A stretch of 64,000 nucleotides of DNA from contig VBWB01000013.1 in NCBI GenBank assembly GCA_006218045.1, positions 1-64,000 of the forward strand, read 5' to 3'. The number at the start of each line of letters is the position of its first letter. Positions within the stretch are counted from its first letter, which is position 1. This document shows, piece by piece, positions 7,915 to 16,030 of the stretch. The stretch is from Stygiobacter sp. (lineage in GTDB: Bacteria > Pseudomonadota > Alphaproteobacteria > Rhodospirillales > Magnetospirillaceae). Under the pieces are notes generated by a model. The model saw only the letters and a list, made by a program, of their open reading frames with translations, was not told the origin of the DNA and searched no databases. Position numbers and translations under genes: made by a program.

Positions 7915-8337
7915 CTAAGGATAAAGGTGATAAAGCATCCCATAGACCAGCAGGCCCGAGGCGCTGACATAGACCCAGACGGGCCAAGTCCAGCGCGCCA
8001 GCCGGCCATGGGCGTCGTAGCGTCCAGCCAGGGCGCGGGCCAGGGTCAGCAGGATCATCGGGGTGACGGCGATGGCCAGCACCACATGGCTGATCAGCAT
8101 GGTGTAGTAGAACGGCCGGACCCAGCCTTGGCCGCGAAAGACGAATATGGGGGCGATGAAGTGATAGGCCAGATAGGCCAGCAGAAACAAAGCGCTGGCT
8201 GCTACCGCCACCAGCATGGCGGCGCGGTGCAGGTCGCGCCGCCCGGCCCGGATCAGGCCGAAACCGGCCAGGGCCGCCGTCAGCGCCGCGCCGTTGAGGC
8301 TGGCGGTGATGTGGGGCAGCAGGGCGGCGGCTTCCAT
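7915..8337 (-). CDS. DUF420 membrane protein
   Basis: A 140-residue protein with four predicted membrane helices (about 8-27, 42-62, 76-98 and 115-135). His residues are placed near helix ends (LLPHI, LAYHF, YTMLISHVVLA, MLYHLYP), as in DUF420/YozB-like proteins. Members often sit beside cytochrome c oxidase and ctaB genes; the spaced histidines have led to ideas of heme or copper binding, but function is not established. It overlaps the preceding small gene by an ATGA and lies 9 bp before ctaB, so all three are probably one operon. Confidence 0.82.
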   Translation of the reverse strand: MEAAALLPHITASLNGAALTAALAGFGLIRAGRRDLHRAAMLVAVAASALFLLAYLAYHFIAPIFVFRGQGWVRPFYYTMLISHVVLAIAVTPMILLTLARALAGRYDAHGRLARWTWPVWVYVSASGLLVYGMLYHLYP

Positions 8338-8450
8338 CAGCGCCCCATCATGACGCCGAACCGCAGCACGGTGGCGGCATAAAGCCCCAGGGCGACCAGC
8401 CCCAGCAGCAGCAGGGTCAGGCGCCGGGCGCGGCGCGGCGTCATATCCAT
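8337..8450 (-). CDS. Single-helix 37-aa membrane protein of the ctaB operon
   Basis: The frame from the ATG at 8450 encodes MDMTPRRARRLTLLLLGLVA and one membrane helix (about residues 11-31) with a basic cytoplasmic N-terminus, so N-in orientation is expected. AAGGGGAA lies 7-8 bp upstream of the ATG. Its TGA overlaps the DUF420 ATG by ATGA. The size and position resemble small accessory subunits or assembly factors of terminal oxidases, but I recognise no named family. The frame is open further upstream, but the ribosome-binding site and charge pattern support this start. Confidence 0.65.
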   Translation of the reverse strand: MDMTPRRARRLTLLLLGLVALGLYAATVLRFGVMMGR

Positions 8451-8514
8451 GGCACGTTCCCCTTTGATGTTAAGGGAAAGGTGGGGACGACCAGGGACGG
8501 TTAAAAGGGGGGGA

Positions 8515-8880
8515 TCAGCGCCGCGACGCCTGGGTCTTGCCGTCATACCCCCAATCGCTGGCAGCAACCTCGCGTACGATGGCGTAAGTGGCCTCGGGCA
8601 GAGTGCCGCAATGGCGGTGCAGCATGATCCTGGCCGCGTGCAGGAACGCGGCCTTTTCGGCGTCACTGTTGGTGCCGGCGGTGATGACGGCCTCCAGGTG
8701 GGCGGCGCGGGGGGGCGTCTGGCCGCCGATGGTCCAGGTGCCGATGACGTCTTCCACCAGTACGGCGGTCAGCGGCGCCTTTTTCCCCAGGATTTCGGCG
8801 ATCAACCGGGTGGTGTCGGCGGCGATGGCGGCATGGGCTTGCGGGTGGGCGGGCGACAGGGTGATGCGGATAAAGGGCAT
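8515..8880 (-). CDS. 4-oxalocrotonate tautomerase-family protein
   Basis: A 121-residue protein starting MPFIRITLSP. The Pro immediately after Met is the catalytic base of tautomerases once Met is removed, and this decides the start over an upstream in-frame ATG at 8919. Family members catalyse keto-enol tautomerisation or dehalogenation. At twice the size of the 62-residue 4-OT it is nearer to the longer MSAD/cis-CaaD or DUF1904-like members. A LysR gene diverges 93 bp away, suggesting control by that regulator. The substrate is unknown. Confidence 0.8.
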   Translation of the reverse strand: MPFIRITLSPAHPQAHAAIAADTTRLIAEILGKKAPLTAVLVEDVIGTWTIGGQTPPRAAHLEAVITAGTNSDAEKAAFLHAARIMLHRHCGTLPEATYAIVREVAASDWGYDGKTQASRR

Positions 8881-8945
8881 GATGACCTCGATGACTGTGA
8901 AGGTCCCCCAAGGTGGCAAAAGACACGTCCGTCGACTAATTTATA

Positions 8946-8959
8946 GATTGTGATGAATC
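8946..8959. promoter_or_regulatory. Candidate LysR-box between tautomerase and LysR genes
   Basis: GATT-GTGATG-AATC is a perfect inverted repeat containing the LysR-type T-N11-A pattern, 15 bp before the regulator's ATG and within the divergent intergenic region. The regulator below is the obvious candidate ligand. Confidence 0.45.
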
Positions 8960-8973
8960 CATAAGGAACTTTT

Positions 8974-9792
8974 ATGAAAGCGCTCGATCTGCCGGTGGAT
9001 TTGCTGCGGACCTTCGCCACCGTCTGTCGGCTGGGCTCGGTGACGCGGGCGGCGGCGGTGTTGGGGCGGACCCAGCCGGCCCTTTCCCTGCAATTGCGCC
9101 GGCTGGAGCATCTGGTCGGACGCCCGGTGCTGCGCCGGCAGGGGCGCATATTGGTGCTGACGCCGTTGGGTGAGGTGCTGCTGGACCATGCCGGACGGCT
9201 CCTGGACGCCCACGATGCCGCCTTGGCGGCGCTGGCGGCCGAACCCTTGAGCGGACGCTTGCGGGTCGGAGTGATCCAGGATGTGGCCGACACCGCCCTG
9301 ACCCAGGCCCTGGCCCGGTTCAGTCGCCGTCATGGTCGGGTACGGCTGGATGTGCGGGTGGCCGGATCGCAGGAATTACGGCGCCTGTTGGCCGAAGGTG
9401 AATTGGAGGTGGCGGTGTGCAGCGCAGCCGCTGTCGACGGTGATGTGACTTTGCCGATGGAATGGTTCGGCTCGGTCGATCTGCTGACGGCGGAGCCTTT
9501 GCCGTTGGCGCTGTTGGACGCACCATGCCCGTTCCGCCAAGCGGCCATCGATGCCCTGGATCGGGCCGGACTCCCGTGGCGCATGGCGGTGTCGGGCTCC
9601 AGCCTGTCGGGCCTGCGGGCGGCGGCGGCGGCGGGGCTGGCCGTTACCTGCCGGTGGCGTTTCGGCATGGTCGGCGTACCGCCCCTGGCCGGGTTACCGG
9701 ACTTGCCCCAGGCTGGATTGCAGGTATTGCAGCAAGGAGCCCAAGCCGCGCCCTTGGCCGATCTGCTGCGTCAGGAGATCGTGGCGCTTTAG
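8974..9792 (+). CDS. LysR-family transcriptional regulator
   Basis: A 272-residue LysR regulator. The N-terminal winged helix-turn-helix spans about residues 5-63, with LLRTFATVCRLGSVTRAAAV and TQPALSLQLRRLEHLVG (the conserved Q-P-A-x-S-x-Q-x-x-x-L-E). The effector domain begins with GRLRVGVIQDVADT. It is a little short at the C-terminus compared with the usual 290-300 residues but has no visible frameshift. It is divergent from the tautomerase gene and converges with the MBL hydrolase gene, overlapping its end by 4 bp. Confidence 0.88.
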   Translation: MKALDLPVDLLRTFATVCRLGSVTRAAAVLGRTQPALSLQLRRLEHLVGRPVLRRQGRILVLTPLGEVLLDHAGRLLDAHDAALAALAAEPLSGRLRVGVIQDVADTALTQALARFSRRHGRVRLDVRVAGSQELRRLLAEGELEVAVCSAAAVDGDVTLPMEWFGSVDLLTAEPLPLALLDAPCPFRQAAIDALDRAGLPWRMAVSGSSLSGLRAAAAAGLAVTCRWRFGMVGVPPLAGLPDLPQAGLQVLQQGAQAAPLADLLRQEIVAL

Positions 9793-10445
9793 GCCATCAT
9801 CCGCCACCAGCGGCGGGCTTCGTCGGCGCCCCAATCGGGACCATGGCCGGAATACAGGCGCGGGGTCTCGCCCACCTTGCCGAGCAGGCGGGTGATGGAT
9901 TCCCACAGCTTGGCCTCGGAGCCGCCGGGCAGGTCGGTGCGCCCGACGCCGTGGCGGAACAAGGTGTCGCCGGTGACGACGAAGTCGCCGAAATCGAAGC
10001 ATACCCCACCCGGGGTGTGGCCGGGGGTGAAGATCACCTTGACCGTCGCCCCGCCCAGGCTGAAATCCGGCTCGCCCGTGAACCAGTGCAGGTCGGCCGG
10101 GCCGTCCTGATCCTGGCCGGTGAAGGCCTTGTTGAGGTCGCTGGCCCGCTCGATCACCGGCTTTTCCTCGGCGTGGGCGATGGTCGGGATGTTCAGACCC
10201 TGCTCGATGGCGTGGGCGGCGCCCAGATGATCGGGGTGACCGTGGGTCAGCCAGATGGCCACCGGCGTGCCGCCCATCTGGCGCACCGCCTTGATGATTT
10301 GCGGGGCGTCGCCGCCGGGATCGATGATGGCGATTTCCCCGCTGGGACGGTGCTGGACGATATAGCAGTTCTGGTGCCATGGCGGCGGCGACACCGCGAT
10401 GGTCAAGGAAAAGTCGCCGAAATCACCGCCCGCATGAATCGTCAT
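9789..10445 (-). CDS. MBL-fold metallo-hydrolase (glyoxalase II-like)
   Basis: A 218-residue metallo-beta-lactamase-fold enzyme. The first metal motif is THGHPDHLG (about residues 67-75, T-H-x-H-x-D-H). Downstream His and Asp ligands are seen in TPGHTPG (about 139-145), VTGDTLF (about 157-163) and YSGHGPD near the C-terminus. The set matches the short glyoxalase II/YcbL-type hydrolases that use two Zn or Fe ions to hydrolyse thioesters. It lacks the C-terminal HAGH-C substrate domain of true hydroxyacylglutathione hydrolases, so the substrate is open. Confidence 0.87.
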   Translation of the reverse strand: MTIHAGGDFGDFSLTIAVSPPPWHQNCYIVQHRPSGEIAIIDPGGDAPQIIKAVRQMGGTPVAIWLTHGHPDHLGAAHAIEQGLNIPTIAHAEEKPVIERASDLNKAFTGQDQDGPADLHWFTGEPDFSLGGATVKVIFTPGHTPGGVCFDFGDFVVTGDTLFRHGVGRTDLPGGSEAKLWESITRLLGKVGETPRLYSGHGPDWGADEARRWWRMMA

Positions 10446-10463
10446 TGTCGCCCGCCCGCCGGA

Positions 10464-10491
10464 TTGAAAGCGAAAGATGATTTTCTATACG
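10464..10491 (+). promoter_or_regulatory. Candidate sigma-70 promoter for the LOG gene
   Basis: TTGAAA (10464-10469), a 16-bp spacer and TATACG (10486-10491). It lies 100 bp upstream of the start codon, implying a leader of roughly 90 nt that contains TTACC-GGGC-GGTAA at 10524-10537. Confidence 0.45.
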
Positions 10492-10590
10492 GGATAAATG
10501 CGACGATTTCCAGGTGCGGCTCTTTACCGGGCGGTAATGAAGCCCCATGACAATGAGACGAGGTTTTTGTTTGCCTGAATCGAGACCACC

Positions 10591-11484
10591 ATGACCGATA
10601 TCCTTGTCTCCGACGCCCCTTTTCCCTCGGCCCGCGACGAAGTGACCGCCACGCCGGACGAGGTGGTGACGGCGCAGACCGCCTCGCCCGCCTATAAGCT
10701 GGCCTTCACCGATGACGACTTCCTGCTGCGCCCCGACATGCGGGCGGTGCGTCTGCAACTGGAATTGCTGAAGCCGGAATTGCTGCAACAGGAACAGGGC
10801 ATCCGTTCCACCGTCGCCATGTTCGGCTCGGCCCGCATCCCCGCCCCCGAAGTGGCGAAGGAGCGGCTGGAAAAGGCGGAAGCCGCCGCGCGCGGCCATC
10901 CGCGCGACAAGAAGGTGGCGCATGAATTGACCGTGGCCCGGCGCATGCTGGCCAACAGCCGCTATTACGACGAGGCCCGCCGGCTGGCCGGCATCGTCAC
11001 CAATACCTGCATCGGCGAGCACATCTGCGATTTCGTCGTCAAGACCGGCGGCGGGCCGGGCATCATGGAGGCGGCCAATCGCGGCGCCTACGAGATCGGC
11101 GGCAAGTCCATCGGCCTCAACATCGTGCTGCCCATGGAGCAGGCGCCCAATTCCTATGTGACGCCGGATCTGTGTTTCCGCTTCCACTACTTCGCCATCC
11201 GCAAGATGCATTTCATGATCCGGGTCAAGGCGCTGGTGGTGTTTCCCGGCGGCTTCGGCACCTTGGATGAATTGTTCGAGGCGCTGACCCTGATCCAGAC
11301 CGGCAAGATCGAGCCCATCCCGGTCATCATGTTCGGGCGCGAATATTGGGAGCGCGTCATCAATTTCGACGCCATGGCCATGGAAGGCATGATCGGTCCG
11401 CACGACAAGGACTTGCTGACCTTCGTCGAAACCGCCGAGGAGGCCTGGCACATCATCGCCGATTTTTATCGCCTGCCGCACTGA
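10591..11484 (+). CDS. LOG-family protein (lysine-decarboxylase-like, nucleotide 5'-monophosphate phosphoribohydrolase type)
   Basis: A 297-residue LOG-family protein with the two signature motifs GGGPGIMEAANRGA (about residues 153-166) and PGGFGTLDELFE (about 219-230, P-G-G-x-G-T-x-x-E). LOG proteins cleave N6-modified AMP (cytokinin activation in plants) or AMP; they are not lysine decarboxylases despite the older name. This member has a long N-terminal region (about 100 residues) with charged helices before the Rossmann core, typical of a bacterial subgroup annotated as TIGR00730-like. The gene stands alone; the next gene starts 209 bp downstream. Confidence 0.88.
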   Translation: MTDILVSDAPFPSARDEVTATPDEVVTAQTASPAYKLAFTDDDFLLRPDMRAVRLQLELLKPELLQQEQGIRSTVAMFGSARIPAPEVAKERLEKAEAAARGHPRDKKVAHELTVARRMLANSRYYDEARRLAGIVTNTCIGEHICDFVVKTGGGPGIMEAANRGAYEIGGKSIGLNIVLPMEQAPNSYVTPDLCFRFHYFAIRKMHFMIRVKALVVFPGGFGTLDELFEALTLIQTGKIEPIPVIMFGREYWERVINFDAMAMEGMIGPHDKDLLTFVETAEEAWHIIADFYRLPH

Positions 11485-11693
11485 TCTCGGGTCAATGCCC
11501 GATCCCGCCCCCGGCGCCTTGGGTTAGGATAGTCCCATCTCCACCCCGGGGGGGGGAGGGGGACGACGCCTCCGATGGGTTGCATCTTCTGCCGTGCAGC
11601 CATGTCGCGAGGCGTCCTTGCTTTGGGCCTCACCGCTTTGCCCGCCGCCCCATCAGGCGTATGATGATGGGGAATACGGTGAGGGAGGCGACC

Positions 11694-12383
11694 ATGTCTC
11701 ACAACATTCTTTCGGTCATTGCGGCCATGGCCGAGGTGGCGACCGTCACCCACGACGAGCCGTCGACCCGGCACCCCAAGAAACCGGTCATCACCATCTC
11801 GCGCGATTACGGTTCCGGCGGCGACATCATCGCCCACCGTCTGGCGCAGCGCTTGAACATTCCTCTTTATGACGAAGTGGTGCTGAAGGAAATCGCCACC
11901 CGTCTGCAAGACGATCCGGCCATCATCAGGATGCTGGACGAAGGCTTTGGCAGGGCCAAGGACATGTGGTTGTACCGGATGTTTTCCGGCAACGATGTCG
12001 GCCCCGACGCCTATCGCGACACCTTGATCAAGGTGGTGATGAGTCTGGGCCGCATGGGCGGCGTCCTGTTGGGACGCGGCGCCCATGTCATCTTGCAGGA
12101 AGCCTGCGCCCTTCGGGTCCGCATCATCGGCACGCCGGAGGCCTGTGCCAAGCGCATGGCCCAGTCGGGCCACGGCACCTACGAGCAGGAATTGGCCAAG
12201 ACCCGCGAGGTGAGCCACGCCCGCGGCAAGTTCGTGTGGGAAGTGTTCAATTCCCGCCTGTCCGACGCCAGCCAGTTCGACATCATCATCAACACCGACC
12301 GCATGGCCGATTTCGAGGATGTGGTCGAGATGCTGGAAGGCATGGCCAAGGCCATCCATGCCGGTCGGGTGCTGGCCCTGTAG
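11694..12383 (+). CDS. Cytidylate kinase-like protein
   Basis: A 229-residue P-loop protein of the cytidylate-kinase-like family (AAK-type, distinct from Cmk). ITISRDYGSGGDIIAHRLAQRL (about residues 31-52) is the nucleotide-binding loop. LGRMGGVLLGRGAHVIL (about 120-136) and RVRIIGTPEACAKRMA follow, as in this family. Members are thought to phosphorylate a nucleoside monophosphate or other small molecule, and the substrate is not established. GAGGGAGG 6 bp before the ATG at 11694 supports this start over an in-frame upstream extension. It ends at a hairpin shared with a convergent small gene. Confidence 0.75.
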   Translation: MSHNILSVIAAMAEVATVTHDEPSTRHPKKPVITISRDYGSGGDIIAHRLAQRLNIPLYDEVVLKEIATRLQDDPAIIRMLDEGFGRAKDMWLYRMFSGNDVGPDAYRDTLIKVVMSLGRMGGVLLGRGAHVILQEACALRVRIIGTPEACAKRMAQSGHGTYEQELAKTREVSHARGKFVWEVFNSRLSDASQFDIIINTDRMADFEDVVEMLEGMAKAIHAGRVLAL

Positions 12384-12389
12384 AGGGGA

Positions 12390-12421
12390 AGGGGCGGGGG
12401 AGCATAAGCTTCCCCGCCCCT
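12390..12421. terminator. GC-rich hairpin between convergent genes
   Basis: GGGGCGGGG (12391-12399) pairs with CCCCGCCCC (12412-12420) around a 12-nt loop. It lacks a proper T-run on either side, so intrinsic termination is likely but not certain. Confidence 0.5.
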
Positions 12422-12425
12422 CTGC

Positions 12426-12701
12426 TTATCCCAGCGTCAACCCTTCGATATGGGTCAGGAACATGCCGCCGCGGATGCAGGCCAGGAAGGAATCCCGGCA
12501 CCCCAGGTCATCGGCCTGGGACAGGGTTTCCCGGTGTTGCCGGGGCGGGCAGGGGATGACCCGGGTCTGACGGCTTTGCCGGGGCAGGTCGTGGTGTTCG
12601 GCCAGGGCACTGACGATTTTCCAGGCGGATTCCATGGCCTCGGCGGCGACCACCGCCACCGGTTGCTGATCGGACAGAACGGTCCATAATTTCCGGTTCA
12701 T
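12426..12701 (-). CDS. Hypothetical 91-aa protein downstream of cydX
   Basis: The frame starts MNRKLWTVLSDQQPVAVVAA with AAAGGA 8 bp upstream of the ATG. It has no signal peptide or membrane helix; three Cys residues occur in the C-terminal half (IPCPP, LGCRD, LACIR). I recognise no family. It is the last gene in the cyd direction, 60 bp after cydX, but a strong hairpin lies between them. It may be a separately expressed companion of the oxidase or unrelated. Confidence 0.5.
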   Translation of the reverse strand: MNRKLWTVLSDQQPVAVVAAEAMESAWKIVSALAEHHDLPRQSRQTRVIPCPPRQHRETLSQADDLGCRDSFLACIRGGMFLTHIEGLTLG

Positions 12702-12727
12702 GTCGGTTATCCTTTTTCGCGGTCAAG

Positions 12728-12753
12728 GCGGGCGCTCCCTCGGGAGCGCCCGC
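12728..12753. terminator. Perfect 12-bp inverted repeat after cydX
   Basis: GCGGGCGCTCCC (12728-12739) and GGGAGCGCCCGC (12742-12753) are separated by 2 bp, giving an 11-bp stem with a tetraloop. It stands 8 bp beyond the cydX stop. No T-run follows on the minus strand, so it may act as an mRNA-stabilising 3' hairpin or attenuator rather than a simple terminator. Confidence 0.55.
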
Positions 12754-12761
12754 GTCAGGAT

Positions 12762-12872
12762 TTATTCGTCCGCCCCACCGGGGTCGGGCAGGTGCATTTC
12801 ATGCCAAAGGGCATTGAGGATGCCGGCGCCGCAGGCTAGGCCGATGCCAAGAATCCAGGCGAAATACCACAT
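12762..12872 (-). CDS. cydX: Cytochrome bd oxidase small subunit CydX
   Basis: A 36-residue single-helix protein starting MWYFAWILGIGLACGAGILN and ending HEMHLPDPGGADE. The MWYFAWILG start is the CydX signature: a short N-terminus, a Trp/Phe pair and one membrane helix, with an acidic tail. CydX binds CydA near heme b595 and is needed for stable, active bd oxidase. It follows cydB by 12 bp on the same strand, the canonical cydABX order, with GAGGAGAAC upstream of its ATG. Confidence 0.92.
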   Translation of the reverse strand: MWYFAWILGIGLACGAGILNALWHEMHLPDPGGADE

Positions 12873-12884
12873 GGTCTGTTCTCC

Positions 12885-14033
12885 TCAGTAATGGCCGGTG
12901 GGGTTGTGTTCGATCTGGGCGGCGGTGACCCGGCCCCTGAGGACGCGGAACACATAGGCGGTGTAAGCCAGTACGATGGGCAGGAAGATCAGCGTGCAGA
13001 CCAGCATGACGAACAAGGTCCGTTCGCTCGATGACGCGTCCCACACCGTCAGGCTGGCCTGGGGCGCGATGCTCGATGGCATCAGGAACGGGAACATGCT
13101 CACCCCGGCGGTGGCGACGATGCCGAAAATGCCGGTGCCGCTGGCGATGAAGCCCAGGCCGGGACGGCCCAGGCGCACCAGCGCCAGGGCCAGCAACGGC
13201 CCGACCACCCCCAGGACCGGGGCGATCCACATCCACGGGTAGGCGGCGTAATTGGCCATCCAGGCGCCGTCTTGCACCAAGACCTGCTTCAACAGCGGGT
13301 TGGACGGGCCATTGGTGACCACCTCGCCGGCGATGACATAGCCGGGGATGGCCATGGCCAGCCACAGGCCGGCCAGGATGAACAGCACAACCGCCAGCGG
13401 CGCGGTGATGGTTTGCACCAGGGCGGCGCGGTCGCGCACCGGACCATCGGCCTTGACCGCCAGATAGACCGAACCGTGCGACACCAGCATGAACAGCGAC
13501 ACCAGACCGGCCAGCAGGCCGAAGGGGTTCAGCAGTTCAAACAGGCCGCTGCCGTCATAGAAGATGCGCATGTCGCCATCGATGCTGAAGGGCACGCCTT
13601 GCAGCAGATTGCCGAAGGCGACGCCGAACACCAGGGACGGCACCAATCCGCCGATGGCCAAGGCCCAATCCCAGAACGACCGCCAGCGGGGATCGTTGAT
13701 CTTGTTGCGGAACTCGAAGCCGACGGGGCGGATGATCAAGGCCGCCAGCACCAGGAACAAGGCGATGTAGAAGCCCGAGAAGGCGGCGGCGTAGATGGTC
13801 GGCCAGGCGGCGAAGATGGCGCCGCCGCCCAGGATGAACCACACCTGATTGCCGTCCCAGACCGGGCCGATGGTGTTGATGGCCACCCTTCGTTCGGTGT
13901 CGGTGCGGGCGACGAAGGGCAGTTGCGCGGCGACGCCCAGATCGAAGCCGTCCATGATGGCGAAGCCGATCAACAGTACGCCGAGGAACAGCCACCAGAT
14001 CAGACGCAGGATTTCGTAATCCACGATTCCCAT
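12885..14033 (-). CDS. cydB: Cytochrome bd-type quinol oxidase subunit II
   Basis: A 382-residue subunit starting MGIVDYEILRLIWWLFLGVLLIGFAIMDGFDLG, with the typical CydB G-F-D-L-G motif, followed by PVWDGNQVWFILGGGAIFAAWP (about residues 57-78). About eight to nine membrane helices are present. CydB binds no heme but pairs with CydA. The frame is open to 14375; the ATG at 14033 is the family start and comes 11 bp after the cydA stop. It belongs to the cydP-cydA-cydB-cydX series. Confidence 0.97.
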   Translation of the reverse strand: MGIVDYEILRLIWWLFLGVLLIGFAIMDGFDLGVAAQLPFVARTDTERRVAINTIGPVWDGNQVWFILGGGAIFAAWPTIYAAAFSGFYIALFLVLAALIIRPVGFEFRNKINDPRWRSFWDWALAIGGLVPSLVFGVAFGNLLQGVPFSIDGDMRIFYDGSGLFELLNPFGLLAGLVSLFMLVSHGSVYLAVKADGPVRDRAALVQTITAPLAVVLFILAGLWLAMAIPGYVIAGEVVTNGPSNPLLKQVLVQDGAWMANYAAYPWMWIAPVLGVVGPLLALALVRLGRPGLGFIASGTGIFGIVATAGVSMFPFLMPSSIAPQASLTVWDASSSERTLFVMLVCTLIFLPIVLAYTAYVFRVLRGRVTAAQIEHNPTGHY

Positions 14034-14044
14034 GATGTTTTTCC

Positions 14045-15613
14045 TTATTCGGCGGGGTGCGCGACGGTGGCGGCGGAGACGGAGCGCTTCAGCCCCAGGG
14101 CCTTGACCGGCCCGAGGCGGATGGTCTTGCGCATCAGCACGATGTCGACCACCAGCAGCGACGAGTAGAAGACGATGAAGCCGGCCAAGGTGAACAGCAC
14201 CTTGGGCAGGGACAGCGACGACGAGGCCAGGAAGGTGGGCAGCATGCCGTCCACCGCCCAGGGTTGGCGGCCGAACTCGGCGACGAACCAGCCGAATTCG
14301 GCGGCGATCCAGGGCAGGGGCAGGGAAAACAGACACAGTTTCAGGAACAGCGGGCCGCCGAAATCGCGCTTGCACGCCTTCCAGAACGCCACCGTGAAAA
14401 AGGCGATGAAGAAGAAGCCCAAGGCGACCATGAGGCGGAAGCCCCAGAACAGCGGGCCGACACCGGGCACGGTGTCGCGCGCGGCCCGGGCGATCTGTTC
14501 GTCGGTGGCTTGGCGCGGATCGGCGACATAACGCTTCAGCAAAAGCGCATGGCCCAGATCCTTGTCATTGGCGGCCAGGATGGCGCGGGCTTCGCCATTG
14601 CCGCGGTCGGCGCGCAGCTTTTCCAAGGCGTCATAGGCCACCAGACCGTTACGGACGCGGGCCTCGGCGGATTTCACCAGATCATTGATGCCGGGAACTT
14701 CGATGTCGGTGGAACGGGTGGCGATCAGCCCCAGCACCCAGGGGATCTTGACCTCGTAATGGTTCTCGCCGGTCTTGCCGTCGGGGATGGCGAAGAGGGT
14801 GAAGCCGGCGGGGGCCGGTTCGGTCTCCCACATGCCTTCCATGGCGGCCAGCTTCATCTTCTGGCTTTCGCTGACGGCATAGCCGCTTTCATCCCCCAGC
14901 ACCACCACCGACAGGCTGGACAGCAGGCCGAAGGTCGAGGCGACGATCATGGAGCGTTGGGCGAATTGCACATGGCGGTTCTTCAGCAGGTACCAGGCGC
15001 TGATCGCCATGACGAAGATGGCCCCGGTGACATAGCCGGCGCTGATGGTGTGGACGAACTTGGACTGGGCCACCGGATTGAACAGCAAGTCCCAGAACGA
15101 GGTCATTTCCATGCGCATGGTGTCGGGGTTGAAATGGGCGCCGACCGGATTTTGCATCCAGCCATTGGCGATCAGGATCCACAGGGCCGACATGTTCGAG
15201 CCGATGGCCACCAGCCAGGTGGCGGTCAGGTGACCGACCTTGCTCATGCGGTCCCAGCCGAAGAAGAACAGGCCGACGAAGGTGGATTCCAGGAAAAAGG
15301 CCATCAAACCCTCGATGGCCAGCGGCGCGCCGAAGATGTCGCCGACGTAATGCGAGTAATAGGCCCAGTTGGTGCCGAACTGGAATTCCATGGTGATGCC
15401 GGTGGCCACGCCCATGGCGAAGTTGATGCCGAACAGCTTGCCCCAGAACTTGGTCATGTCGCGCCAGATGGTGCGCCCGGTCATCACATAGGCGCTTTCC
15501 ATGATGGCCAGCAGAAAGGACAGCCCCAGGGTCAGGGGCACGAACAGGAAGTGATAAAGGGCGGTGACGGCGAATTGCAGCCGTCCCACCTGGGTCGGAT
15601 CGAAATCGAACAT
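14045..15613 (-). CDS. cydA: Cytochrome bd-type quinol oxidase subunit I
   Basis: A 522-residue membrane subunit that binds hemes b558, b595 and d and oxidises quinol while reducing O2 to water, with high O2 affinity. The start GRLQFAVTALYHFLFVPLTLG (about residues 10-30) contains the conserved His axial ligand. MEFQFGTNWAYYSHYVGDIFG and AIEGLMAFFLESTFVGLFFFGW follow. GRQPWAVDG is the CydA W-loop, and the stretch of about residues 250-390 is a long Q-loop, so this is the L-type (E. coli-like) subfamily. It lies between cydP (4-bp gap) and cydB. Confidence 0.98.
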   Translation of the reverse strand: MFDFDPTQVGRLQFAVTALYHFLFVPLTLGLSFLLAIMESAYVMTGRTIWRDMTKFWGKLFGINFAMGVATGITMEFQFGTNWAYYSHYVGDIFGAPLAIEGLMAFFLESTFVGLFFFGWDRMSKVGHLTATWLVAIGSNMSALWILIANGWMQNPVGAHFNPDTMRMEMTSFWDLLFNPVAQSKFVHTISAGYVTGAIFVMAISAWYLLKNRHVQFAQRSMIVASTFGLLSSLSVVVLGDESGYAVSESQKMKLAAMEGMWETEPAPAGFTLFAIPDGKTGENHYEVKIPWVLGLIATRSTDIEVPGINDLVKSAEARVRNGLVAYDALEKLRADRGNGEARAILAANDKDLGHALLLKRYVADPRQATDEQIARAARDTVPGVGPLFWGFRLMVALGFFFIAFFTVAFWKACKRDFGGPLFLKLCLFSLPLPWIAAEFGWFVAEFGRQPWAVDGMLPTFLASSSLSLPKVLFTLAGFIVFYSSLLVVDIVLMRKTIRLGPVKALGLKRSVSAATVAHPAE

Positions 15614-15617
15614 GGGA

Positions 15618-15836
15618 TCAATTCCCCTGGTCTTGGCCGGCGACGGGCGTCAGGCGGTCATCCATGACGGAATGATCCACCGCGACGCGCGTGTCGCCGC
15701 CGAACAGAAACAGACGCATGGCCACGACCACGCAAACCTTCACGCATAAGGTGAGGGCGATACCGCGCGCCAACGGGGTTTTCGGCCGCAATCCGGCGGC
15801 GGCGAAGGCGCGAAGAGAGGTGAGGACGGCACGCAT
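15618..15836 (-). CDS. cydP: CydP-like small subunit of the bd oxidase operon
   Basis: A 72-residue protein from the ATG at 15836, preceded by AAGGAG at 8 bp. It has a basic N-terminus, the TPLARGIALTLCVKVCVVVAMRLFLF helix (about residues 20-45) and a polar tail. An Arg/Glu-x-Ile-A-L-x-L-x-x-K-V helix directly upstream of cydA is the pattern of the small CydP proteins described as putative bd-oxidase subunits. The helix contains two Cys, which is less usual. The gap to cydA is 4 bp. The family call rests on helix pattern and position. Confidence 0.65.
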   Translation of the reverse strand: MRAVLTSLRAFAAAGLRPKTPLARGIALTLCVKVCVVVAMRLFLFGGDTRVAVDHSVMDDRLTPVAGQDQGN

Positions 15837-16030
15837 GGCATGCTCCTTGGGCGAGTTCGTGATCTGCCGGGCGCGTTTGCGGCGCGGCGGCTTGCGTCGA
15901 TGAAGACAAAGGTCCGGTTGCCGGGCGGCCATGGCCAATCCCCGTGGTCACCGCCACGACGGGCGGGGACGACGTGATCCAAGCAAAATCGGGTTATCCC
16001 TGCGGAAAACGCGATACCGGACGGAAGGGA

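Noticed and set aside
10524-10537. TTACC-GGGC-GGTAA as a third site for the TetR regulator
   Set aside because: It has the same arms as the two operators but lacks the outer TG/CA bases, is 6.6 kb away in the leader of an unrelated LOG gene, and short palindromes of this kind arise by chance.
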